Assembly (NCBI GenBank): GCA_031761405.1
Contig: JASEVX010000001.1
Location: 109,969,731 to 110,033,730, forward strand
From: Serripes groenlandicus
Taxonomy: Eukaryota > Mollusca > Bivalvia > Cardiida > Cardiidae
Direction: 5' to 3'
DNA: 64,000 nucleotides
In this document: positions 11,867 to 24,592 of the stretch, one piece after another
Layout of the letters: each line of letters starts with the position of its first letter
Position numbering within the stretch: position 1 is the first letter of the stretch
Notes under the pieces: generated by a model
Database searches by the model: none
What the model was told of the DNA's origin: nothing
What the model saw: the letters and a program-made list of their open reading frames with translations, nothing else
Translations under genes and position numbers: made by a program

Positions 11867-12770
11867 AGTCCTACACACATGGTGCAAGTCGAACGCTGTA
11901 ACCTGTATGGGTTATTCGACAAGCATGCAGGAAATAGAGTGTAGCATAGGCGTTCTTGCATGGACAAGACAAATGCATTGTTGTAAGTCCATGTATTATC
12001 ATGTACTAGTATCTATCAACTCTTACAAGGGGCTAGGTTATAACACGAAACTGCTGTATTTGATGTGTTATGTACGTCTGTGAACATTGACAAAGACAAG
12101 ACCATATATGACACATTTTACTTTGTGAGAATTATCTAGCACTTAGCGTTATTATTATTATATTATAAATTACTGAATTATAAAACAAAGCTTCTTTGCT
12201 GGATGGTTATGCGTATTTTAATTGACCATATATGACATTGTGAGTTTGAGAGCATTTTCCACACGCTTTACGTTATGATAATTATAAAATACATGATTCA
12301 TATATATACACAAACTACTACTACTACTACTATCTATGACAAATGTGACAAATGTGATTTGCGATAACTTTCATGTACTTAGAGTTTTTAGAATGATGTT
12401 ATACGTCACCAGATCATAAAACAAAGCATCATGTTGAATAGTTTGATTCGCCTAAAGGGATGTATGTACATACTAAGGTCTATGCTATGCGAAAGAACAC
12501 ATTCAGAACAGAGGTAACTTTCATCAGTTTAATTGGTTAGCTAGATAAAACAGACAAACAGGTGGGGGCGACCACAAAAACAATGTAGGTGTTATCTTAA
12601 CCAACTATTTCGACAAAGTAATGAGTCTACATTTAAACATTCATGCGGCTTGTTTTCGGTAAGTACGAGCCCGTCCGTTAGAAAAGGGTACACGTTGATT
12701 TTTGGGAAAGGAATAATTCGAATCAGCCAGTGCATCAGCATAATCTGATCAACCTATACAGTTCACATAT
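11867..12770. other. Sparse spacer with degenerate internal repeats
   Basis: Between 12090 and 12450 short blocks such as GACCATATATGACA and ATAAAACAAAGC recur two or three times at irregular spacing. A CTA microsatellite lies near 12317-12335. No gene seen. Confidence 0.4.
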
Positions 12771-13024
12771 GAGCCGAATTACGAAAAAACCAACATTGTG
12801 GACTCTGCGTAAAGTATCGAACCTCATCCGCCTAAGCATGTTGCACAGGCTACCCCGGACAGACACTTTTCGCCTCATTTTCTGTTTCAGGAATCATTAC
12901 TCTAAACCTTTATCTCCTAAAGACGAATGTGTCGGTCCGGTTAAGCATGCGCGGACTGCACAGGCTGATCTGGGTCGATACATTACACAGAGTCCAAACT
13001 GTTGGTTTTCTCGTGGAACGGCTC
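12771..13024. mobile_element. MITE-C, full length
   Basis: The left end GAGCCGAATTACG is decayed; the right end GTTGGTTTTCTCGTGGAACG-GCTC is good. Internal blocks GACACTTTTCGCCTC and CTGATCTGGGTCGATACATT are present. The 125-codon frame at 12730-13107 runs through it and is not a gene. Confidence 0.85.
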
Positions 13025-13429
13025 ATTACTTCAATTGGCTTGTTAAAAGCTGCTGCAAACTTGTGTATATTCTGATAAGACCGATACACTGTTCTAAAAG
13101 GTCATGAACTTTAGAAAAAAAAGATATTATAGTCAAAGTTTTAAAACTGTTCAGAAGTTGCCTTGAAATATTAGAATCATAATTCTGGGATAAAATTAGA
13201 GTAATAATTTCACTTTCAAGTACCATTAACATCTAAATATTGATCGTTTATTCTTCTTTTTTACTGGGCAGACATACCCCGTAAGCCAAATTTTGTATAT
13301 TTTCATCACTTTCTATTGACCGTTTTTCAAGATTAACTGCCAAAATAGTTTTGAACTTCCTATTACTTACTTGGCTGTCACTATTAGCAATATTTGCAGA
13401 ACTTTTGAAATGTTGATCTCCATCTGGAG
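13025..13429. other. No recognisable feature
   Basis: AT-rich spacer; nothing gene-like seen on either strand. Confidence 0.45.
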
Positions 13430-13583
13430 TTCAGCACCTGTTGATGAGGGGATAGCAGTACTACTGATGCATCAGTTTCCGAATAAAACCGGTTATACTG
13501 GCAATTTACCAAGGAAACGCCGTGATAAAACGGAAGTACTATTGAAAGCGACGTAAATAAACATCATTCAAACAATCAAACAC
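13430..13583 (+). mobile_element. SINE-2, 3' half, diverged
   Basis: The 3' module CCAAGGAAACGCCGTGATAA, GAAAGCGACGTAAA and a CAAACAATCAAAC tail are clear. The body upstream is strongly diverged and the head is lost. Confidence 0.7.
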
Positions 13584-14863
13584 AAATCTTACATATTCAA
13601 CTGAAGGGTGGTTGTTGTGTTTTATATAACTATTTACCACATGGCAATGCTTGTATACGATCTAATATACCAATTACGTATTACTTTATATGTCACCCGT
13701 GTAATATAACATGACCGAATCACTATGTTTGTATTCATCCGCAAATGCTTACAAAATGGCTGAGAACGTGTATCCGGTAAACTCAAACGTCACGATAGAT
13801 GGACGAGGTAAAGGGACCATTATCGGTCATAACAATATTTCTTTGTGTGATTAGTTACCAGTTTATTAAGTATTACATGCTGGGACTATTTTCTGACAGC
13901 GAATAACTTATTCTTTTGTGTTCTGTCATGTGATTAAAAGAATATGGCATTCGTTGTCATTTCATCAGGTTTTATTAAACTATATATGAAATGACAACTC
14001 ATATCAAATCCTATATGTATGAAGATAATATTCAGTAATGTAGTGTTATCTTTGTTCTAAACGTCCATGTATCAACTATTCTGTTTTTTTTTACTTACCG
14101 TATGTACATAACTAGCCCTTTAGTAGGAGCATGGTTTGCCTTGTGGTCTCTTCGGTTTGGCATGATATAACATTACAATGGTGTAAATGTAGTGGTGTTA
14201 CATCTCTAGTTTTTTGTAGATGGGTGCATTTATGTCTTTATAAAAGAAAGACGGAATGTGAAGGCTCTGGTGAGACTGTGTGTATGCAGAGGCTAACCTG
14301 AGTCGTCAGTGTATGCAGATTCAATAAGGCACGAACTAGTCAGATAACGTTGATGAAACAAAACAGAATTTGGTCAAAGCGACCCAAGTCGTCTTTTCCG
14401 TAGGCTTATATGTTGGATCTATATAACATATATATTTGTCTTTCTGACAGGATATATATATATGAACGTTGTAAGAATATTTAACGGAATAGGATAATAA
14501 TAATTGTTCTGATAGAAAACAGTTACACAGGAGGCAATATTAACAAACAAAACAATGTAGTATTGTTTATTACATGGCTGTCTAAGTGTGCAAAGTACTT
14601 ATAAGGTGAGTTTCCGTGTAATGTTTCATTTGCATCAGCCTTTGCTTAACACTCTTTTTACAGTAAAGTACATCGTATCAGGGACGTATATAAGATCTTT
14701 GTCCCTTATTGTATTTAAAAGTTATAGTTCAGTCAGACATAATCTTTATATTTTAATTTGTGTACACCAAATAGAAGAAAAGAAATGAAAGCTTGTGGAA
14801 ACACCTTATATAGTTCATCTTACGCTTTATCCATTTCCTCTTTAATATTTCCAAGAGAGACCA
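13584..14863. other. Sparse spacer
   Basis: About 1.3 kb. I see no exon-like frame and no member of the families named here. Confidence 0.4.
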
Positions 14864-15115
14864 TATCGAGGTCTTTGCGTGAAACGGTTGTAACTAAAAA
14901 CCTATTTTGAAAACCCTGGTTTAGGGGCAATTTTGACCCCTTTGTAAACAATGCAAATTTAGGTGCCATTGCTCAGAACGAGCAATGGCACCTAAATTTA
15001 CATTGTTTACCAAATAAATGATTTAACGCTTATAAAGACATAATGGCGAGGTGATTAACCTTGGTAAAAAAAATACCAATTTAAGTTACAACCGTTTCAC
15101 GCCAAGTCCTCGATA
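14864..15115. mobile_element. MITE-A, complete copy
   Basis: TA-flanked, 252 bp, in the same orientation as the copy at 1191. The hairpin apex ATTGCTCAGAACGAGCAAT is intact. Very similar to the 1191 copy throughout. Confidence 0.87.
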
Positions 15116-16091
15116 TACAGTGATATTCCTATGTAGATACATGCACATCTGTAAGGGTAAGGGTTAATAACGACCTATTTTTGGGGAAACTAAAAGTGCA
15201 GAAGTGCACATAGTTACAAGCATTCTGCATGTCTGATTTTCTAATCCATTTCCGATATAATTATGCCAGACTCGAGTGTTCCTGCAGAACCAGACGACCT
15301 ACTTAACATACGAACTGTCTTCAAACAAAACCCACTACTTCATCTTGTTCATAGATCTTTAAAGTACAATCACTAACACGAGTTTACCTCATATGATTTG
15401 TGACTGGGACATCGTAGACCGTGGAAATAACATAGAATATACGCATGCTTATAAGTATATACATTGTTCTTTGTTTTGTAAGACGCGACTTAGTGCTGCT
15501 TTTATAGATCGGTTCGGGACATCAAACGAAGCATTCTGGAAATTGAAGCTCCTGTCTTTCATGATGATATAACTATAATGTTATAGATAGTATAGAATGT
15601 GTTACAATGTGTCGTTTGTTAATTGAATTACTTACTAATTACAAGTGTTATATAATAAATATCTCAAGTTTACGTCTCCGACGGAAATGGATGTAATTTT
15701 CTAAATTACTTTGCATTAGCTACCACCTTCTAAATGAACGTGGGAAATTATCACGACCATTATAAACAGCAAACTAGTAGTTGTACTACCAGAAATAGGC
15801 AGTGTAAATACAACAAAGACATGATAATATAGCTGTGCTCCGGAAATGCCGACATAAAGGTAGTTGTGACCACTGCAAGACATCCGCGCAGGCTGATATG
15901 AATCTGGACTGTTCGCGAATTAGTCACTGGAACTCTACAAACTCCCTCTGGCAATCATAGTAACTTGAGATTGGACAGTCGGTATGCATTTGTAGATCTT
16001 TATCTCACAAACACGCTATACTGATAGTTTTTCAACTAGACAACGGGCTATAAGCCAGACGAACAAAACCACAAGGTGCACGTTCGGACAA
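15116..16091. other. Sparse spacer
   Basis: About 1 kb with no recognisable gene or repeat. Confidence 0.4.
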
Positions 16092-16275
16092 TGCTTGACT
16101 GGTCGGTGTTAAAGCCGTTTTCAACAAATGTTCCGTCATATATCGGCGGTCAGTTCATATACCCATCTGTTTCCTGGCTTCTCATACCATATCTCTACAC
16201 ATGAACCTTTCAAAGCAACATGAAACTATTATCCCATTGGAGAAAGAGAAGTATGGCATTCGGTTCCTCATGAAT
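16092..16275 (-). mobile_element. SINE-1, 3' part, reversed
   Basis: It reads as the complement of the SINE-1 tail and body: GGCGGTCAGTTCATATACCC, TTTCCTGGCTTCTCATACCA, then a TTATCCCATTGGAGAAAGAG block. A 73-codon frame at 16201 begins inside it. Confidence 0.7.
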
Positions 16276-16479
16276 TCACGTATTTTCCCTGGGGAAAGGT
16301 ACGATTCAATCAAATTGAGCAGTGTGACTTTTCCCCTGTTTGAACGGTGCTACAGGAAAACCTGCCTGAGCATTATGATGGTCATTCATCCTCTGGATAT
16401 TATTATTTTTATTTACAACTAATTTGCGAACATTGCAGAGTAAGGTCAGACTTTGCGGATACTGTAGCTGATCTTCATA

Positions 16480-16529
16480 TACACTTTTCGCGCGGTGCTT
16501 AGAGTTGGTTTTCGTAGAGCGCCGTTCAT
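16480..16529. mobile_element. Family E terminus
   Basis: GTTGGTTTTCGTAGAGCGCC-GTTCAT matches the right terminus of the element at 41367-41575. Confidence 0.45.
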
Positions 16530-16748
16530 TTTGTTTTCGTCTTAAAATTAAAAGTAAGAAGCATTATCGTTTTTTAACGTGCAGACTCAACCCAGTTATC
16601 ACTATAGAAGTGTGTGTACTTTATAACCGAGATTTGTGTCGTTTGTTATATGCATTAGTCCTATGCTGATAAACTAAGGAATGTCTGATATGTATTTGAC
16701 AAGTAAACAAGTGAGTAACTTTTTTGGCAAAATCGATGTACTTTAATC

Positions 16749-16900
16749 TTTACCCCTAGACAGGCGAGTTTTGCATCGCCTTTGCAGAAGACGAATTTTG
16801 TAAATATTAAGGGAAAAGGAGCACTTTCTCCTTTTGCCACATGTTTCTAAACGTTGCCTGCTGCAAAGGCGTCAGTAAGTTTTTGTTTGCAGGAAATAAA
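16749..16900. mobile_element. MITE-B, degenerate and shortened
   Basis: TTTACCCCTAGACAGGCGAG on the left, GCCTTTGCAGAAGACGAATT, TTCTCCTTTTGCCACATG and TGCCTGCTGCAAAGGCGTC remain; the hairpin is reduced. Confidence 0.6.
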
Positions 16901-17158
16901 TATAATATATATTGATACATGAGAAGTGGCCAATGTAGGCCAAGACTTTATCACAAAAACTCGTCTTGGTCCAGATCGTTTTCAATTTTAATATAGAATA
17001 AAATAATCATTTTATAAACAGGTATAGTCAATGTTTTCACACGATGCGTCAATCATTGGTGCACGGCTAGACATCCCGATCAACGTGTATGGTCGCGCAT
17101 AACTTTCTTCATTTATCCAGGTCACACGTCTTGACAATATCCGTGTGACGTGACCAAT

Positions 17159-17398
17159 TTAACATTTTTCAACAAATATGCAGCAGATGACCTTGAAAAC
17201 ATAAAGACAAACGTAGGAATATCTTCATAGATAAATGTATAATAACTGTATTGATGTGAAAGACGTTTGGCAAATGAAAATAAATGATCATTATGAGCAA
17301 TGTTTCATTTTGCCATAAAGTTCTTTTCCAAAGCCGTCTGCTGCAGATGCGTTCAATTGCGTCTGCAGATCTTTCTTACTTTGCCAAGAAAAGGGTTA
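17159..17398. mobile_element. MITE-B, diverged
   Basis: ATGCAGCAGATGACCTTGAA, ATCATTATGAGCAATG and CGTCTGCTGCAGATGCGTTC are MITE-B blocks; it ends AAAAGGGTTA. Confidence 0.65.
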
Positions 17399-17592
17399 TT
17401 TACTGATAAGCCCTCTCCCACACAAATACACTATGACACAATCGGTTAAACATTACAGAGATTTATAGATATCTGGGGGACTAGCGTCTCTAAATATTAT
17501 TGGGAGTGTTGATTATGTGTCGACTGAAAACTATGTCGGCTCTCAAGTGCAATGACTATCGAAAATAGAAGCACAGAACAGATGCTTCTATT

Positions 17593-17820
17593 TTAACCCT
17601 TTCCCACATAAAGACGCTTTCTGACGCCTCTGCAGCAGACGACTTTTGAAATCATGGTGGCAAAAGTAGAAATAGCTCATAACGAGCAATTTCTCCTTTT
17701 CGCCTTAATGTTTTCGACTTTATTAAAAGATTAAGCTATCTTGTATAGAGATTTTTCAGGTATTGACAATATGTTTACCAAAGTTATCAACTGCAGAATT
17801 GTTACATTTTTTGAAAGGGT
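17593..17820 (+). mobile_element. MITE-B, mid-aged copy
   Basis: TTAACCCTTTCCCACATAAA on the left and a decayed GAAAGGGTGAA on the right. The hairpin AAATAGCTCATAACGAGCAA is nearly intact. Confidence 0.82.
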
Positions 17821-18033
17821 GAAGGGGTGATGAATGGTTTAAACATTATATCAGACCTGTGGAATGCACCAATCGACGGGCGTTTGTGCATTGTAATATA
17901 TATTTTTCTTGTTCGAGGTCGATGAAGGATTAAAGCCATTTGCTGTATTTTAAAGATGCTATCTAAGTAAACACACCATTGAGGGATACTCCCACGTTGG
18001 ACAACATTCCGATTAATATGTTTCAACTTCCTA

Positions 18034-18180
18034 TAAACCCTTTCCCACATAAATCAAATCCGCAGCAGAATGTTAAGTTCTAAAATAAACCATGGATATT
18101 CTCTACAAATGACAGAACGATTATTGAAAAAAATATGAAAACTTTGTGGCAAAAGAGAAATTGCTCAATATAAGTTTAAC
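18034..18180. mobile_element. MITE-B, right part lost
   Basis: TAAACCCTTTCCCACATAAA, TCCGCAGCAGAATG and GTGGCAAAAGAGAAATTGCT are clear; the sequence then departs from the family. Confidence 0.6.
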
Positions 18181-18827
18181 GAATTAACCAGTCCACGAAT
18201 TGATAACAATTCGCCAAAAAATAGTCAACATATTCAAATTCCGCCATTTGCTTTCGGCAAATATCAGCATCCCTTTGTACAGGAAACATGTCAAATGTTC
18301 GAATTTTTTTAACATTTCAATAGAACATGTGTACGTCTTCTTTGATCTTCATAAACATTCGAAATACGTCAGATATATCTATACGTTGATGTATACCTTT
18401 CTTTCTACGGGAACGTTGAAAGACCATAACATGTGGTGTACACATTCAGATATCGCGTAAAGCAATGTCTCTGCAATGTCCTACGAATAGCTGAGCCGTG
18501 ATCCTGGATAACCAACGATAGGGTATGCGTAACGAATGTATCCATGCCATTTGAACACATCATTCACCGGCTGTTCTTCTTTTACGTGGCATAGCATTAA
18601 TTGCGAAGAGTGTGGATTCAAACCAGATTGCGCCTTTGAAAACATTGGAACAACTATTTGTGTGATTTGATCAAAAACTGGCTGCTGTTATAATGCAACT
18701 ATCAAACAAGGATTGCATCACATCACTTTTGATACCGGAAGTTTGATATCTATGGGATAAGAAACTATCACTTCGTTCTCACGAGGGTTCACTGTGCATA
18801 CTTCATCTAACGCTGCATGTTAAATGT
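18181..18827. other. No recognisable feature
   Basis: Spacer. An 86-codon plus-strand frame at 18200-18460 has no recognisable domain or exon borders that I can defend. Confidence 0.4.
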
Positions 18828-19048
18828 TTAACCCTTTCCAGATATAACAAGTTTGCAGGAGACTATTTGAAATAATTTAGTAATTCATTGGAAAAAACTC
18901 ATCATAAATGAATGTATAACTTTTGAATAGAGTTACACATTCTGTGAAAATGATAAACTGCTTTATATGAGCAATTTCCCTTTTTCTGTTTTCAAAAGTC
19001 GTCTGCTGAAGATATGTCGGCTAGCGTATGGTTGCGGAAAAGAATTAA
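18828..19048. mobile_element. MITE-B, diverged full length
   Basis: TTAA at both ends, with TTAACCCTTTCCAGATATAA at left and GGAAAAGAATTAA at right. TTTGCAGGAGACTATTTGAA and GTCGTCTGCTGAAGATATG survive. Confidence 0.72.
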
Positions 19049-19424
19049 AGATCGTCTGGTTTGAATATACTTATATCAATATATTGCAAAAAGGAAGTAT
19101 ACTTTTCATCGAGGGATGATACAAACATAATGGTGAAAAGAGAATTTACTAAGCTAAAAAACTAAAGCGCTTTCCAATTTGTCTGCTCTAGAGGAACAAG
19201 GGGTCGTTTTTTTTTAACTTTCACACCATAAATCAGTTCTAAGCAAATTGGTTTAACTAATGACTGTCATTGTCACGGCCTGCTTCCTCAATACTCAACC
19301 AGTACTCACAAAGAGTGGGCGGGGAGTTCTAACATTCTAACCTCAATGGTGTCGATAATTACCTCCCTTTTCAACAATGTTTTTTGGATGCTGACTGGTA
19401 AAATGAATGTACATACATAAGTTT
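19049..19424. other. No recognisable feature
   Basis: Spacer; nothing supportable. Confidence 0.4.
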
Positions 19425-19612
19425 TATGGATGCTCTACAGCAGACGACTTTTAAAAACATTCTAGCGAACGAGAAATTGCTGTAAACGTGAACTTTTCCC
19501 ATTTTCAACAATGTTTTAATACATCACAGTACTTGTAAGTCCATTTAGAGATATTCAATACTTTAAACTAGAGTTGTCCGCTGCTGATTTGTTGTACGTG
19601 GGAAAGGGTTAA
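19425..19612. mobile_element. MITE-B, diverged
   Basis: CTCTACAGCAGACGACTTTT, GAGAAATTGCTGTAAACG and GTACGTGGGAAAGGGTTAA mark the element; the left terminus is not recognisable. Confidence 0.65.
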
Positions 19613-19884
19613 AGATCACGGATGATCCTCGAAATATATATCTATAAGATAAAGCATCGCCTTTAATTATCTCTATGTTGGAAACAATAAAAGCGGTTCA
19701 TAGCCCTCGTTATCTACAGTGTGCTGATTCTGATTAAAATCATGGCGTGCAAGGTTGCTGAAGGTAGAAGATAACGTCTGACTCAACGAACGTCTCAGAC
19801 GAATAAATATGTCGTTATATATGCAGCGATTAATCACGTTAACCCTTGTTCCGCTGAATAATACAGACAGGGTCACAATTGATA

Positions 19885-20055
19885 GCTAACTATTTCCCTC
19901 ATACAACAAATCTGCAGCAGACGGCTCTGAAAACTTATTGGAAAAGTGTGATAAATCGCCATCAATGAGATTTCTATTATAAGATAGAGTGGAACATATT
20001 TTGAAACATTTCACAAACTTTGGCTGCTGCAGATGCGTCACAATTCGTTTGCAAG
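19885..20055. mobile_element. MITE-B, diverged
   Basis: TATTTCCCTCATACAACAAA, TCTGCAGCAGACGGCTCTGA and GGCTGCTGCAGATGCGTC. The central hairpin is gone. Confidence 0.55.
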
Positions 20056-21685
20056 TACGGATGGATTAGACATATGTGACAATGTTGAATTATTGTTACT
20101 ACCTATTGGCCCATGACAAGAGAACATTGGTGCGTTTATTGGTCGACCCCCATAACCAAGTCTTAAAGATATGCGCGTTGGAAGCGCGAGATCAAATATG
20201 CGAATACCAGTGGCGACGGTTGGGTCACTTCTGATATGGCCGATTGGTGAGCCGCCAATTAAATAGTAACGAATGATTGCCAGCCTATGGCCTACCAAAG
20301 GGAATGGATTGCTATGGCGTCTCATCAGTCAGATAAAACATATCACACAATTTCATGTTCATGTATTATTATCAGTTTATGGTTCATGGGGTCTATATAC
20401 ATATATACACATATATAATTATAATAATCGTTAGTTTCGTTCGAATAGGCTGAAGCTACAGTTTGTGCAAGATGTAGTTATTGCAACCCGAAAGAAGACA
20501 TCAATATTTCAGAGTTGCTATGAACTTTGGGAGGTATGATGTACTTTTGAATGTAACAAATACAAACTTTACTGTTTATAGCAGTAGTCGAGTTAACATC
20601 ACACAAATTGCTACTATTTGGCTTTGACCAGTCAACTTATCCTAAAGTACTTAACGTTAAGACATTTAAATGTAATTAGTGGGAGTCACCATCATTAGCT
20701 CGTGCATGTGTTTACTGCGTGTACTTATGTGACGTTGACAGTGCACCAAGGTGATACATTGCGAATTCGTATTGTAAAAGATGCGACTGACTCTTTTATC
20801 TGTAATATAGGGTTACGATTTCGTCTAAATATTTCGAGACTGGCAAAACAATCAGAGATTAAACCGGCGGAACTATGAAAATTAATAACGCTGATAGACA
20901 AGGTGGTCTGTAGGAAGAATTAAAAGAATGTCAGTTATAATGATAGTATTAACATGCGATACGGGCGGGGGCAGCGGAAAATCTGAAATGTTTTGTACTT
21001 TATACATATGCCTATATGAACCTTAATGGAACAATGAGGAGAAATGAAGAAGTTTCCCCTGTCCACTTGTTCTGCAACTCTTTATCAAAAGTATACCTTC
21101 ACCTTTCGAGATTCAACGCTTTTTACTTTTGTTCATAATACAAACAGTCCTTTAAATGTCATATCGGGTAAAAGTTAAACAAACGCTTGGAAACACGTGG
21201 ATTCGGTGTCTTGTGGCATCTGTTCAATGTACCGTTACGTTAGAACATTCACTGTCCGTCTTCTACAGTCCTACATAGCCCCAGTGGTATTCGCTAATGT
21301 ACTTTGAAATGAAGCCAAATCGCAGATTGCCCAACTCAGCTCAATTTTCAATCAGCTAAGGCTCTAGAACGAATATGAATTAATATCGCATTCTCACGGC
21401 CTTAACGTTTTCGAGAAGCTTGTCTATGACATGGTTCTCTTATATATTTACCTACCATATCTCTTCAAGTTTTGGTGGAATTTCTGAAACTTTTTAATAC
21501 AGATACTGTAATATCGTGGAAATAAACATATGGATGATAGTGATTGCATAGACGATACTTACACAGTGGTGAGATATGTTCACTGAGTTCATAGTTATAT
21601 ATGGGCTCGTATTTACGATTCGGTATACAAAGATTGAAAACATAGATCTGTTAGTGTTCATCTATGAAATTTATTTATATTTTGC
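20056..21685. other. Long sparse spacer
   Basis: About 1.6 kb without a supportable gene or family repeat. A 95-codon minus-strand frame at 20038-20325 starts near the MITE-B edge; I found no motif in it. Confidence 0.4.
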
Positions 21686-21732
21686 TTAAATGTCGTCTGC
21701 TACAGATGTGTTAAATTCGGGAAAGTGTTAAA
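21686..21732. mobile_element. MITE-B, right-end scrap
   Basis: AAATGTCGTCTGCTACAGAT and GGGAAAGTGTTAA form the right subterminal part. Confidence 0.5.
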
Positions 21733-22123
21733 TGGAAGTAAAGTATGCAAATAGAGCAGTTCAGTACTTTGATTATACTATCAAATTGCATCATCCCGCG
21801 TTACTTGATTAATGATGATGGTAAATTTGATACAAGATTTGTATAATTTGATTAATTTGCGGTGAACTGTCGTTTTTTTTGTGTACCTGTTTTATTCATT
21901 GTAATTGATGGCACGTTGGCATGCCTGAAGCCCGTGCACTGCTGTAATTGACAGCTATAGATTTGTAATAACGATTAAACTGTATGAGACAGCACGTTCT
22001 ACCCTTATCAAAATTTCAGAACTGGAAAAAATATTATGACTGCATATCAAGTTACAGGTACATTTCTGAACATTGCATGTCAAATGTCAACTTTGAATCA
22101 AGCTAATGACGAGCGTCTTTAAC

Positions 22124-22680
22124 GTTGATCTGTAAAATACCTTATCCTAAAACATTTGCGACCAAAGTACAAGATCAGTCACAGCATCTGTGTAGTCTGA
22201 TGGGACTGCACACTTTCCACTTGATAGTCAAAGAAAGTTTCAAAATCATTCAGACGAAACAGTTTCCGTTTCGATTGTTTAACTTGGATGCACAAGCAGC
22301 TGATTTTTACACTCTAAATAGTTTGCAACCAGTTTAAATGCATATCAACCAGCGCATCCTTGAAGTCAGACCTGAACACCTTTCGTTAATTAGTCAAAGA
22401 AGCGTCTAGGAAACTTCTAAAAAACTGTTTCCAATTGGATCCTTTAGCATGGATTCACAAACACCTGTGCTTCTTTATCTGAAACTATTACGCTAAGATA
22501 AGATATCCTGGAGAACCGATCTGTGACAACCTACCTTAAGACCTATGCGACCAGGGTAAACCCAGATTAGACAGTGTATCTATGTTGTCTGGCCTGACTC
22601 TGAACTTCTCTAAAACTTCTGAAAAACAGTCGATTTTCCTGGAGCACCGCTCATCTAAACTTTGACATACCAGGGCCAGA
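22124..22680. repeat. Degenerate direct repeat, about 395 bp apart
   Basis: GATCTGTAAAATACC..TTGCGACC..CAGCATCTGTGTAGTCTG near 22124 and GATCTGTGACAACC..ATGCGACC..CAGTGTATCTATGTTGTCTG near 22519 align loosely. The second is bounded by CCTGGAGCACCGCTCAT, a family E-like end. Possibly an old tandem copy of an unnamed element. Confidence 0.35.
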
Positions 22681-23313
22681 CATAAACCTCTTCATTCATG
22701 TTTTAAAGAGGCTTCAGTTAAAAACAACAAAGAATGTCTCGTACTTAAAACATGCTTTCTTTTAATTGAACAAGAAACAGAAGAGGCTAGAAATGTAACC
22801 TTGTCAGGTGAAAATAGTTCTTGACGAATGTGTGTAAGGCGGAAGGATATATCACGCCAATACATGCGTATAGTCCCGTTTTTTGCCGGCCGTGGCTAAC
22901 AGATGGTGTACTTATAACAATTCAAACATCCCTCTAAAGCTGTTTGAAATGCACAGAATTTCATTTCATAATATGATACTATAAAACTGTTCACATTCTA
23001 TCGGTTAAGCAAGAAACCAAAGTTTGTTTTAGTAAATGTTCAAAGGTAAAGCAAATACAAACATCTTTCCTAAATTTTCGTTAAGTGCTAAAAATAGAAC
23101 TTTAGTTGATGTTAAAACGTTTAGGATGTATGTATGCACAAAGAACTTCAGTGGTAAAATTGGTATTTGCACATTTACTTGATCGTTTCAAATAAACAAA
23201 TTTGCTGAATTCGCATTTTCGCACTGCATCAATAACCTTTCAGCAAACCCCCATTTAAATTAATATTTTCCCTCGTAGAAACATTGTTCCGTGTGTTGGC
23301 TACAGCCCCGGTT
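22681..23313. other. No recognisable feature
   Basis: AT-rich spacer; no exon-like frame seen. Confidence 0.4.
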
Positions 23314-23543
23314 TTAACCCTTTCCCTAATATAGACGCTTTCTAACGCCTCTGCAGCAGACGGCTTTTTGAAAACATAGTGACAAAAGAAGAAATTGCTC
23401 AAAACGAGCAATTTCTCCTTTTGCCACAATGCTTTCCACTTTTAGTCACAGGTTATCCATTCAATTGTAGAGGCTTTCCATTTTTTGTCAAAATATGTTC
23501 AGAGTCGTCTGCTGCATAATTGTCGTATGAGGGAAAGGGTTAA
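23314..23543 (+). mobile_element. MITE-B, young copy
   Basis: 230 bp with TTAA at both ends and a perfect hairpin. Diagnostic variants (AGTCACAGG, TTGTAGAGGCTTTCC, TGCATAATTG) are shared only with the copy at 45581, as is the downstream flank. Confidence 0.92.
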
Positions 23544-23559
23544 GGCTGAAATAGATTCA

Positions 23560-23752
23560 CCCTATCCAACAAATGCAGTGAACGACTTTGAACACAACCG
23601 GTTAAATCGTCAAAAATATCCCTTTATCATATAGTGTTATTATTGAATAGAGTTTGAAACATTGTGACAAATGGACGAATTGCTAATAAGGAGGAATTTC
23701 TCCGTTTTGACACAATGTTTTCAATATCCGTCTGCAACACGGAGAGGGTTAA
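23560..23752. mobile_element. MITE-B, diverged, next to the young copy
   Basis: CACCCTATCCAACAAATGCA at left, ACGACTTTGAACACAACC, GAGGAATTTCTCCGTTTTGA and GAGAGGGTTAA at right. Its first about 20 bp are duplicated at 45826-45842. Confidence 0.65.
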
Positions 23753-24044
23753 GCTTGTAAACACACTGAAATGTTATCCAATGTTTTGTTTAATTGTGAA
23801 GTTTAATTTTAACAGTCGCTCTAGTTGATCTTAACTAGCACACTAGCAAATTAATAAAAATGAGATAATTTACGTCAAATTTAGCGAAACATGTGTTCTA
23901 CGTAAACCCTTTAAAACTTTTATGCTCAATTATTAAATATGGATTGATTGTATTCTTAATGAACGCAATAATAATATATGACACTATGTATTTATATTTG
24001 CTTTACAGTAAATTTACTTCAAGCCATCCTTGTCTTATATTGTC

Positions 24045-24049
<5 letters not shown>

Positions 24050-24092
<43 letters not shown>
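24050..24092. repeat. (TA)n microsatellite
   Basis: About 43 bp of alternating TA. It produces the Tyr-Ile runs in translated frames on both strands. Confidence 0.97.
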
Positions 24093-24098
<6 letters not shown>

Positions 24099-24300
24099 TA
24101 TAAAAACACATTGCTAGCATGCCTTTCACGACGATCGTTTTTAAGAATGTTTGTATTGCCACGCAACATTTGTTTATAGGTGTCGAGGTAGATTGTATAA
24201 AATGTGTTTTAAACATCATTATACCTTATCTGTTAAGTAAATATCTCGCACAAAACTAAAACAGAAACATTCCAGTGTAACCTTTAACCTAATATGAATT

Positions 24301-24561
24301 AAGCCGTTCCACGAGAAATCCAACACTATGGACTCTGCGTAATGTATCGACACATATCAGCCTGCGCAGTCCGCACGGGCTAATCTGGGCCTACATATTC
24401 CGTCATAGAGGGATAGAGGTATAGATAAATGATTCCTGAAACAGGAAATAAACAGGAGGTGAAAAGTGTCTACACGGATTAGCCTGCGCTGCATGCTTGG
24501 GCTAATCTGGGTCGATACTTTACGCAGAGTCCACAATGTTGGTTTTCTCTTGGGACGGCTC
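24301..24561. mobile_element. MITE-C, full length with 4-bp target duplication
   Basis: The ends AAGCCGTTCCACGAG and TTCTCTTGGGACGGCTC are flanked by AATT on both sides (24297-24300, 24562-24565). All internal landmarks are present. Confidence 0.87.
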
Positions 24562-24592
24562 AATTATATTGTCGTCTGCTTTTGAGAATTCC

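Noticed and set aside
12730..13107. 125-codon plus-strand frame
   Set aside because: Coincides with a MITE-C copy; similar translated strings occur at other MITE-C copies.
24019..24219. Frames over the (TA)n run
   Set aside because: Tyr-Ile repeats from a dinucleotide microsatellite.
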